64,000 nt of DNA. Origin: Dipteronia dyeriana. Lineage: Eukaryota; Streptophyta; Magnoliopsida; Sapindales; Sapindaceae. A program made the translations under genes and the position numbers. The stretch covers positions 54,465,288 to 54,529,287 of the forward strand of contig CM065296.1 in the NCBI GenBank assembly GCA_032871835.1, read 5' to 3'. The notes beneath the pieces are model-generated. The model worked only from the letters and a program-made list of their open reading frames with translations, was not told the origin of the DNA and made no database searches. Of this stretch, positions 55,061-64,000 are shown piece after piece; position 1 is the first letter of the stretch; each line of letters opens with the position of its first letter.

Positions 55061-56225
55061 ATTTGCATGTGTTAAGATCGTTAATACATACTACACTGCT
55101 CAACACCGAAATGTTTAAGGTTGAAAATCCAAAAACTAAACGACATAAGATTTCTTCAGATAATGACACGTATCTCTGGCATCTAAGGTTTGGTCATATC
55201 AACCTTAACCGGATAGACAGACTAGTAAAAAACGGACCTTTAAGTGAGTTAAAGGTTGGCACCTTACCTGTCTGTGAATTTTGTCTGTAAGGTAAAATAA
55301 CTAAGAGACCTTTTACTGGAAAAGGACTTAGAGCTAAAGAACTACTAGAGCTTATACATACAGACGTCAGCAGATCGATGAATGTTAAGCTATGGGTGGT
55401 TATAAGTATTATGTCACCTTTATAGATGACTACTCAAGATACAGATATGTCTACCTAATGCAACGGAAGTCGGAAACATTTGAAATGTTTAAAGAATTTC
55501 GAGCTGAAGTTGAGAATCAATTAGGTAGGACTATCGAGTCACTGTGATCGGATCGTGGAGGTAAGTACCTTGACCAAGAGTTTGAAGACTTTATGGTCGA
55601 GCATGGGATAGTTTCCCAACTCACAACTTCTGGTACACCTCAGTAAAATGGTGTAGTGGAGAGGAGAAATAGAACCCCTAATGGAAATGGTGAGATCAAT
55701 GATTAGTTTCTCATTATTACCAAATTCCTTCTGGGGATATGCGTTACAAACAGCGATATACATTTTGAATGTGGTGCCATCCAAATCTGTTCCTAAGACT
55801 TCCCTAGAGTTGTGGAATGGTCGTAAAGCTTGTTTGCGACATTTCCGCATATGGGGTGTCCAACACACATGCTAAAGAACAGAACTGGAAAGCTAGACTC
55901 CAAGTCTGTGGTCTGCCTATTTGTAGGACACTCTAAGGAGACCAAAGGTGGACACTTCTATAGTCCCGAAGATAACAAAGTATTTGTATCGATAAATGCA
56001 ACATTTCTTGAGGACAGTTATATTAGTGACCATAAACCTCATTCTAAGATTGTATTGAATGAGTTGGAGCCTGGTGAGACTAGTGCTTCATCAACCAGAG
56101 TTACATCTAAGAGTCAGATGGTTCCTGATTATGATACACTACCACCTAGACGTAGTGAGACGGTTGTGAGACAACCTGAATGCTATTTAGGTATAAGTGA
56201 AGGACAAGGTGTTGTCTCTGCTGAT
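55061..56225 (+). pseudogene. A2 integrase
   Basis: The pre-integrase motif DTYLWHLRFGHINLNRIDRLV and CEFC lie at 55160-55290. The core is shifted by indels between about 55375 and 55545. GGKYLDQEFEDFMVEHGIVSQ and [10 protein letters not shown] follow with a TAG near 55644. [23 protein letters not shown] and the C-terminal FVGHSKETKGGHFYSPEDNKVFVS end the domain. Confidence 0.85.
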
Positions 56226-57130
56226 AGTGTTGATGATCCATTGACATTTAAGAATGCAATGGAAGATCTTGATAAAGAGGAATGGCTTAAAGCCATGAAT
56301 CTCGAGATGGAGTCCATGTACTCTAACTCAGTCTGGGATCTTGTAGACTTACCAGATGGGGTAAAACCCATAGGGTGTAAACGGATCTACAAGAGAAAGA
56401 GATGAGTATACGGAAAGGTAGAGACTTTCAAGGCAAAGCTAGTGGCCAAGGGTTATACCTAGAAAGAGGGGGCCGATTATGAACAGACCTTCTCGCCAGT
56501 TGCCATTTTAAGTCTATTAGGATTCTCTTATCCATTGCTGCCTATTTCGATTGTGAAATTTGGCAAATGGACGTCAAGACTGCATTCTTGAATGACAATC
56601 TTGATAAGAGCATCTATATGATGCAACCAGAGGGATTCGTGTCTCCAGATCAAGAGTAAAAGGTTTGTAAGCTGCAAAAGTCCACTATGGGCTTAAGCAA
56701 GCATCTAGATCTTGGAACATCAGCTTTGATGATGTGATCAAAACCTATGGCTTCGAGCAGAATGTCGATGAGCCTTGTGTCTACAAGTGCATCATTGATA
56801 AGAAAGTTTTTTTCTTAGTCCTATACGTAGATGAATTCCTACTCATTGAGAATGATATGGGAGTGTTGTCTGATGTAAAGGGCTAGCTGGCTAGCCAATT
56901 CCAAATAAAAGATTTGGGAGAGGAAAGTTATGTTCTTGGGATCCAGTGTATAAGGAATCGTAAGAACAAACTCATAGCACTGTCTCAGGCATCATATATC
57001 GACAAGATTCTTGTGCGATTTTCGATGTAAAACTCCAAGAAAGGTAATTTACCTTCTAGCCATGGAGTTAACTTATCTAAGAAACATTATCCTAAGACAC
57101 CTCAAGAAGTTGAGGATATGAGACGTGTAC
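56226..57130 (+). pseudogene. A2 reverse transcriptase, interrupted by B2
   Basis: DDPLTFKNAMEDLDKEEWLKAMNLEMESM, NSVWDLVDLPDG and IGCKRIYKRKR lead in. VETFKAKLVAKGYT and later pieces carry several stops and shifts. The catalytic motif reads YVDE (56824-56835) instead of YVDD, losing an active-site Asp. The frame ends at MRRV, exactly where B2 begins. Confidence 0.85.
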
Positions 57131-59564
57131 TGTTAGGATTATGCTCGATAGCAAGAGTGTAATATTTTAATTAACAATCTTTTCATATGAATAAAGTGAT
57201 TTCTAGTTTAACAAATCTTATAGCATTTATAGTTTAATTATTATAATTGTCAAAAGTAAATAATCATAAGGTCAAAAGACTATGAGAAAAGAAGAATTGT
57301 TCATGCATCTAGATATGTATGAGGTAGACACAATTCTTTAGTTAGTCTTGAATAATATTCACAACTTAAGTTAGTAGGTTAGGCGTCTTTATCTTGTCAA
57401 AGTTGTAGATTCTTTTGCTAGCATTTGAGTGGGATCAAATGTGTTATGATTAGTCTAAAATCATCAAAGTGTGGTGTCTTTGGGCAAAAGAATCTAGTGC
57501 ACTGGGTGCATTGAATTGGATCACAATGAAATACTTTATATAGAACCGTCAATGGATAAAAGTTTTCATTTGAAGACAATCGAAGAGTCTATCTCAATCC
57601 TAAGATAAATGATGGACTTATGGTTGCAAGTGTTATCATTTGAGCTATCAATGAGTACGATTATATAGCATAGTCTATCCTCGATAGTTTGGTGGTATTC
57701 ATTTGTTAATCGATAGAGGACTTCATTTATAGATATGGACATCGTGGCTCCATTAATTGAATGAGAGTATAACATCATCATATGGATGTTTTGAGGTATT
57801 GGATATTAAATCTTAACGTTAAGTTTTCAATAGTGTCTATTGAAACATGGCTTCTGGACAAGTCAAAATATCAAAGTTCAAAATGTGGTCATATGAGTAA
57901 ATATGGTAACTTGGAGAGCTATAGGCGGTCTATGAGCTCTTGGCGATTACTGGTATTCTTCACGATGATACACTTTCTCCAATAAGGTTGTCTAGGGTAT
58001 GAATGAGTAACATCAACTTATTCTATCTTTATTTAAGAGTTCAATTTTAGTTCTTTAGTGGAATGAACTAAAATTAAATAGATTGGACCTAAGTAAATCA
58101 TTTATTGATTGTGATTGGGTTGTGTCTATTGGAGCTTAAATTTAGATAGCCCGCCAAGATCCCCAATCCACACGAACTTGCATGGATCACTTGATATATT
58201 CTACCACACCAATTTAGTGGTCCATCTAAAATTGTTATAAGGCATGAGAACTTATTTCTTTTTGTAAGAATAGGTTTAGTTCACATGTGGACTTTTTATT
58301 AAGGTCCAATGGATTTAATAAAATAAGAAAAATAATATATGGCCCTTATATATGGTATGGGCGGCAAGGCTATTGAGAATAGCTTAAATATATTATTTTA
58401 TTTTATTATTTAATTAAATGGAAATTAATTAATTTGTTGATTAATTAATTATTTAATTAAAAGTCAAAATCTTTTTCCTAGTAGGAGATGGTCTCCTAAA
58501 ACTATACTATTGTTGGTAGTATAGTTAATGTTAAAGACTATATTTGATAAGTAGATAAATAAAATGAATTATTTATCTAATCAAATTAGGAAGTCTTTAA
58601 TATGGTTACAAATACACGATTGAGTTGGATTAGGAGTCTTGGTGTTAGGATAGAATTCCTTTTTGAAAAGGATTCTTAACCACCAAGTAAATCTACCTAA
58701 GAAAATGATTCTTAACTACCAAGTAATCCTTCTTAGGAAAAGAATAAACTCTCCTAGTCTATATCAATGAGAAATTCGGCCAGCCATTATGGATATAGGA
58801 GAAGTTAGATTTCCTTTTAGATAAGGATTTTTAACTACCAAATAAATCCACCTAAGGAAATGATTCTTGCCAACCAAGTAAATCCTTCTTAGGAAAGGAT
58901 TTATGATCCTATATATATATGTGTGTGTGATTTTCGGCCAGGCCTAAGAGAAATCTATGATGAAAATTTTGGCCATGCTAGGTAATTTTCAAGAGAGAAT
59001 TTGGCATAGCAAGACAGAATTTTGAGGGAGAAAAATTTAGTTTTTGCTCTAGACAAAATTCGATCAACTCATAGATAAAGGGTGTGGAATTTGGCCAAGG
59101 AGAAAAGAGAAAAAGAGAACGCTTTTGTTTTCTATAGTATACTAATATCCTTTACATCAAAAGGGTTCTTTGTACAACATCGAATCAAGGTTCACACAAG
59201 TTTCAATCAAATTAATTGATAATTCACAAGTGACCGGACGTTCTTGGATTTTTCTCTTGGAGGATATTTGTAACTAACAAAGAAAAGATTTTGCTTTGTC
59301 TCCATCCTCAAGTATACAATTTAAAGGAAGGGAGCCCACACTCCAAGGTGATTCATGTTCATGATTGGATTGGAAGATTTTGCGAAACAATTCGGCACTT
59401 GTTCAATCGTCACGAGGAAAAGGTACAATACTTATATATACATCAATTAATCTAGGGTTAAGGTTCTCGTTGGATAAAGGTAATTTTTTTATTTATATGC
59501 AAACCCAAATTTTCGTTTTTCTCATGCTTCCGTTGCGTTTTGAACCCTTTTTTTTCTTCCTACA
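57131..59564 (+). repeat. B2 5' LTR
   Basis: This is a 2434-bp LTR, TGTTAGGATTATG to CTTCCTACA. Its last ~980 bp match B1. It includes several imperfect ~45-bp repeats around AAGTAAATCCTTCTTAGGAA (58660-58900). No gene is present. Confidence 0.88.
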
Positions 59565-59566
59565 AT

Positions 59567-59579
59567 TGGTATCAGAGCC
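59567..59579 (+). other. B2 primer-binding site
   Basis: TGGTATCAGAGCC lies 2 nt after the LTR, of initiator Met tRNA type. Confidence 0.9.
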
Positions 59580-60895
59580 TGGTTGTACCCTTGATGTATT
59601 GATGTATGTGTTCGTGAATCTTTTTCTTTTATTGTATATATGCATGTTTTAGAAAGAGATGACACTCTAGGTATTCGCATATATATTTATATTGGAATGT
59701 ATGGATATATATATGTTTTATATGTGGTTTGTTATTGCTCAATTTTTGTCATAGAATTTCAATGTATTTTATTTTGGGATTGTAACAAGAAGGGTGGTCT
59801 ATCATCGCCATAATTTCCTTCTTAGTAGTTGCTAAGTTTTTTTTTTCTTGTAATAAAAAAAACTGTAGTATTTTATTATTTAAATTCTTCTGTAATACAT
59901 TCAAGTTTCGAAGACTCGAAGGTTTGAAGAATTAGGAGCAATCGGAACAAGTTTAGGACCGTGCGAGCCAAAACAACAAACGTGCGTACGAAGAGCGCGC
60001 AACCACGTTTGTTGTGGCATGGGCTGCGCACGGCAGCCCTTTTGGTAGCCATGGGCTGCGCATGGCAGCCCTTTATGGGTTTGTGGCATGTGCACGCCCA
60101 TGGGTAAGGGTGAGCCCGTGGGAGGTAGCCAAGGGAGTCCGAACGACGAAGTTCGAGTGAAGACGTTCTTGTATTTCCAAGATATATGTAATTTACTTGT
60201 TTTTCTAGGATGGATCAAAATTGTAGCTATTTATATTTTTGTAAATATTGCAATGTTTGTCATTGTTTGATAACATGTCATATAGAATAGGAGTGTCACT
60301 CATATATCTCTTATGGTATGAACATGCATTGAATGGTTTAAGTATCTAAATTGGCATTTAGATAACTTGGTAAGTCATTCTTTGGAATTCGATCACACGC
60401 CTTAAATAATTGAGTGAGAGAAAGTGTTTTGGAACACCTACGGTCTCCAAGTTTAGTTGAGCTTCATGTTTCGTGAATAACCTCCCAAGAGGTATTCATG
60501 AATGGAATTTAGCAAGATACTTCCTTATAAGGATAGACTAGACAATTAGCCCAAACGATATCTACTCCTAAAGGAGGAATATTCATGAGGGATTATATTG
60601 AAGGTCGATAACTTGGTAACACACTCGTTGTGAGTTTATTAACATCCTCTCAAGAGTTCTTGTTAATAAAATCACAAGGCTAAAATTGAAATCGTTGGTT
60701 GTTATGATAACAATTAGGTGGGACCTAGTCCAACTATTAAATATTGCGAACTCCCAAAGGAGGCGTGACATTTATAGGTGTTGGATCGCCGTTGAATTTT
60801 TATGGTTGAATTATTTCATTTAGTTTAAGATAAATATTCAAAAGTCCTATATCATGATTGTTTACTTATATAATTTTTGTTATTAAAAAGAAATC
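59580..60895 (+). other. B2 leader with GC-rich hairpin repeats
   Basis: Two ~25-bp copies around GGGCTGC-GCACG-GCAGCCC lie at 60019-60043 and 60050-60074, each able to form a 7-bp stem. They sit in a GC-rich island (59940-60140). The minus-strand 105-codon frame there is a by-product of these repeats. The rest is AT-rich without a gene. Confidence 0.65.
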
Positions 60896-61380
60896 ATGAC
60901 CCCATCCCTAATCAATATCCTTAAAGATAATACTTTAACTGATGATAATTATGTCACATAGAAAAAGAAATATTGGGTTGTTGTTGCAAGTTGACAAGAA
61001 TAAGTTCATTCTGTATATTCCTTAACCGCCAAACTAATGAATCTACTCAGGAGTAAAGAGATGAGTATCAGTAGTGAAAGTCTTTAGATGAGATGGCTAA
61101 ATGTACGTTACATTATGGCCATCATCTCCAACGTGATGCAACAGCAACGTGAAGGAATGGAGACTGTTGCCGATATTATGATGTCTCTAGACAGGGTTTC
61201 ATATGGTTGGTAAAGTTGCCACTGTTAAGACCCGTTAGAAGGTCAAGAAACAACAGAGGAAAAAGCAACTTGGGCCTTCTTAGAAGGATACCAACAAAGT
61301 AACCAAGATCAAAGAGAAGTGTTTCCTTTGTGGTTAAAAGGGTTAAAGGAATAGACTGAATAAGAATGAATTCAACTTGC
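60896..61380 (+). pseudogene. B2 gag remnant
   Basis: ATG at 60896 gives MTPSLINILKDNTLTDDNYVT, the copia gag start, then stops within 25 codons. Pieces such as AKLMNLL, MAIISNVMQQQREGMETVADIM and a knuckle-like CFLCG near 61325 follow in shifting frames. It is heavily decayed and shortened compared with A2. Confidence 0.65.
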
Positions 61381-61883
61381 ATTTTGGCAATGGAGCGTTG
61401 GTGTCTACTAGTGTAGTGGGAGATATTAGAATCAATTTAGATTCTAGTAGGCATTTAGATTTAATAGACGTTTATTATGTACCTTAATTCAAGAGGAATT
61501 TAATTTCAGTTTCTTGTTTAAATAAATTTGGTTATTTGGTTACTTTTAATAAAGCTTTTATTATTAGTAAGAATGACAAAATTATTTACAAAGGTACATT
61601 GGAAAACGGTTTATTCTATTTGCATAAAAATATCTCTCACTTCTTAGACACGGAATCAACGGAACCTAATCATAAAAGAGTAAAATTATCAAAAGATGAA
61701 ACCTACCTATAGCATTTGCGCTTAGGTCATATTAACCTTAATAGGATTAAAAGATTGGTAAGTGATGGACCTCTAAGTGACTTAAAGGTTGATGATCTAC
61801 CAACCTGTGAATCTTGTTTGGAAGGTAAAATGACCAAAAGGTCGTTTACGACTAAAGGCGCAAGAGCCATAGAATGATTAGGA
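61381..61883 (+). pseudogene. B2 protease end and pre-integrase
   Basis: Readable pieces are VGDIRINLDSSRHLDLIDVYYVP, KRNLISVSCLNKFGYLVTF and GTLENGLFYLHKNIS. The pre-integrase motif HLRLGHINLNRIKRLVSDGPLSDLK with CESCLEGKMTK follows. Stops at about 61483, 61709 and 61876 interrupt. The DSGA active site is not preserved. Confidence 0.75.
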
Positions 61884-62549
61884 TTGATACACACTGATGT
61901 GTGTGGGCCTATGAGCATTCAAGCTAGAGGTGGATATGAGTACTTCATCACTTTCATGGATGATCACTCAAGATTTAGATATGTGTATCTCATGAGAAAT
62001 AAGTCGGATGCTTTTGATATGTTCAAAGAATTTAAGGCTGAAGTAGAAAATCAGCTTGAGAAACGCATAAAAATCTTGAGGTCCGATCACGGTGGAGAAT
62101 ATCTATCTGGTGAGTTTCAGCAATATCTTATTGATAATGGAATAATTTCTCAGTTTTCTGTACCAGGCACACCTCAACGAAATGAGGTGGCAGAAAGGAG
62201 AAATAGAACTTGTTTGGATATGGTTAGGTCTATATTGAGTTATTCAATGCTCCCCAGTTCTTTTTGAAGATATGCTTTACAAACTGCCATGTATATTCTA
62301 AATGATGTACCATCTAAGTCGGTTCCTATTACACCTCATGACTTGTGGACTGGGCGAAAGCCTATTTTACAACACTTAAGGATATTTGGATGTCCGGTGC
62401 ACGTGTTAAAAGGAAAGACAGAAAAGATGGACTCCCGTTCAGAAACATGCATATTTGTAGGGTATCCAAAAGGAACTAAAGGATATTATTTTTATAGTAC
62501 TTCAGATCTTAAAGTATTTGTTTCGACAAATGCCAAATTTCTAGAATAG
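61884..62549 (+). pseudogene. B2 integrase
   Basis: MIHTDVCGPMSIQARGGYEYFITFMDDHSRF carries the first catalytic Asp, ILRSDHGGEYLSGEF the second, and GTPQRNEVAERRNRT the Glu. The frame 61884-62267 is open; a TGA at 62265 replaces the Trp seen as FWGYAL in A2. The C-terminal part with LRIFGCPVHVLKGKTEKMDS and FVGYPKGTKGYYFYSTSDLKVFVS is open to 62549. Catalytic residues appear intact. Confidence 0.88.
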
Positions 62550-63760
62550 GACTATATGAATACTTTTGTGCCTAAAAGTAGAATTGTCCTAAATGAGCTT
62601 TTAGGAGATACAATTCCACAAGAGGTTTCGCAACCAAGCCCAATTGTAAGTTCTGTACCAACACTAGATCAACAATCTACCATACCTCATCGTAGTGGGA
62701 GGGTTGTTAGACAACTCGAGAGATACATCAGTCTAAGAGAATCTGTAGAGAATCTTTCGGATGACGATGATCCCTATACGTACAAGGAAGCAATGAAAGA
62801 TGTTGATTGTCGCCATTGGCAAAAGGCAATGCAATCCGAAATTGAATCTATGTTTAAAAACAAAGTCTGGTCTCTTGTAGACTTGCCTAAAGGGATAAAA
62901 CCCATCGGGTGCAAGTGGGTATACAAGAGGAAAAGAGGAATGGATGGTAAAGTGGAAACCTTTAAAGCTAGATTGGTAGCTAAAGGTTATACACAGAAGG
63001 AAGGTATCAATTATGAAGAAACCTTCTCTCCTGTGGCCATGCTTAAATCCATTAGGATACTCTTATCCATTGCGGCATCTCTAGACCTAGAGATTTGGCA
63101 AATGGACGTCAATACAACTTTTCTTAATGGAAGTCTTGACGAAAGCATCTATATGATGCAACCAGAAGGATTCATTGAAAAGGCCAAGAGGAAAGGGTAT
63201 GCAAGTTGCAAAGATTCATATATGGATTGAAGCAAGCATCCAGATCCTAGAACATAAGGTTCGATCAAGCCGTAAAAGGTTTTGTATTCATTCAAAACCT
63301 TGATGAACCTGGTGTATACAAAAAGATTAAAGGCGACAAGTTGGTTTTCCTAGTTCTTTACGTTGATGATATACTACTCATCGGAAATGATGTAAGTGTA
63401 TTGACATCAATAAAAGAATGGTTAGCAAAACAATTTGATATGAAGGACTTAGGAGAAGCAAGTTATATTCTTGGTAGCTAAGTCATAAGGGATACAAAGA
63501 ATAAAACGATTGCATTATCCCAATCTTCATACATAGATAAAATCTTGTCTAGGTTTTCCATGCAAGATTCCAAGAAAGGTATGTTACCTTTCAGACATGG
63601 AATCAAACTTTCTAAGGAACAAGTTCCTAAGAGTGAGCATGAAGTGCAATTCATGAGTAAGGTTCCATATGCATCGGCAGTTGGAAGTCTCATGTATGCA
63701 ATGCTCTACACTAGACCATATATTTGTTTTGTTGTGGGCATAGTTAGTGGGTTTCAATCG
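62550..63760 (+). pseudogene. B2 reverse transcriptase
   Basis: An open frame of 224 codons (62556-63230) contains DDDDPYTYKEAMKDVDCRHWQKAMQSEIESM, GCKWVYKRKRGMDGKVETFKARLVAKGYTQKEG and QMDVNTTFLNGSLDESIYMMQPEGF. A shift near 63205 follows. Catalytic YVDD is at 63359-63370. DLGEASYILGS and SQSSYIDKILSRFSMQ come next, with a stop at about 63479. The AVGSLMYAM motif ends the domain. Confidence 0.88.
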
Positions 63761-64000
63761 AAGCCTAGTCCTGATCACTGGACGGCAGTCAAACATATTT
63801 TCAAGTATCTTAGAAGAATGAGAGATTATATGCTTGTATACTCTGAAGGAGATTTAATTCCCATTAGGTATATAGATTCTGATTTTCAGTCAGATTCTGA
63901 TTCTAGGAGATCAACATCAGGATCTGTGTTTACTATAGGATGAGGGGCAGTCATATGGAGGAGTATCAAGCAATCGTGTATTGCCGATTCCACCATGGAA
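63761..64000 (+). pseudogene. B2 RNase H, cut by the window end
   Basis: KPSPDHWTAVKHIFKYLRRMRDYMLVYSEGDLIPI, IDSDFQSDSDSRRSTSGSVFTIG, a TGA at 63941-63943, then GAVIWRSIKQSCIADSTME at the edge. It parallels B1 2817-3080. The remainder is outside the window. Confidence 0.85.

Larger units (their letters stand above)
50181..57130 (+). mobile_element. Element A2: copia retrotransposon (left part before B2)
   Basis: This is the same family as A1, in opposite orientation. LTR 50181-52398, primer site, leader, gag, protease, integrase and RT follow in order. RT is interrupted at 57130 by B2. The missing part must lie beyond the window. The preceding 5 bp are ATAAC; the matching right duplication cannot be seen. 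Confidence 0.88.
57131..64000 (+). mobile_element. Element B2: copia retrotransposon, runs off the window
   Basis: LTR 57131-59564, primer site, leader, gag remnant, protease, integrase, RT and part of RNase H are visible; the 3' end is outside. The left flank is TGTAC. It is a better-preserved relative of B1. Its pol resembles that of A in sequence and order, so A and B belong to related copia groups. Confidence 0.9.

Noticed and set aside
59901..60218. Minus-strand 105-codon frame in the B2 leader
   Set aside because: It arises from the GC-rich inverted repeats; no start context or family match could be recognised.
1..64000. Host gene, defence system or biosynthetic cluster
   Set aside because: All frames with recognisable domains belong to retrotransposons or the hAT element; I could not support any cellular gene.

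Overview
The window looks like heterochromatin from a flowering plant, probably a eudicot. It is AT-rich, and every recognisable coding segment belongs to an LTR retrotransposon or a DNA transposon. I found no host gene, tRNA, rRNA or CRISPR array. Lineage names come from motif recognition, not database searches. Tags used here: A1/A2 and B1/B2 are two related copia families, C is a SIRE/Maximus-like copia derivative, D1/D2 are CRM-like chromovirus (Ty3/gypsy) copies, E and G are Tat-lineage gypsy elements, F is an Athila-like gypsy element, and H is a non-autonomous hAT element.

Layout. F (+) spans 1-49514. Its left LTR and gag/protease lie at 1-2816, and its post-pol region and right LTR at 46861-49514. 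Inside F sits a rearranged copia fragment B1 (2817-4147). Immediately beside B1 is A1 (minus strand, 4154-46855, target duplication GTTAC). A1 was itself hit three times: D1 in its 3' LTR (5775-12482, duplication CATAT), E in its gag (16192-29605, duplication CTCTT), and C in its leader (30362-43453, ancestral duplication apparently CATAT). E then received H in its integrase (20829-23147, 8-bp duplication with 6 matches). C received D2 in its gag (34929-41022). F lies in a Tat gag fragment G (49515-50180, minus strand). G is also interrupted by A2 (+, from 50181), and A2 is interrupted in its reverse transcriptase by B2 (+, 57131 to beyond the window end). Several junctions are confirmed by an undisturbed copy of the same target sequence elsewhere in the window.

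How the genes relate. Each element originally encoded gag (particle), an aspartic protease, reverse transcriptase, RNase H and integrase, flanked by LTRs with TG...CA ends, a tRNA primer-binding site and a polypurine tract. None is intact: stops, frameshifts, deletions and changed catalytic residues are present throughout. Points of interest are the antisense extra ORF with an intron-like segment and the two RNase H domains of E, the integrase of D that reads into its LTR, the gag-only state of C, a 27-nt templated insertion in D2, and the GC-rich hairpin repeats in the C LTRs and B2 leader. I see no novel autonomous biological system. The value of the window is a readable insertion history.
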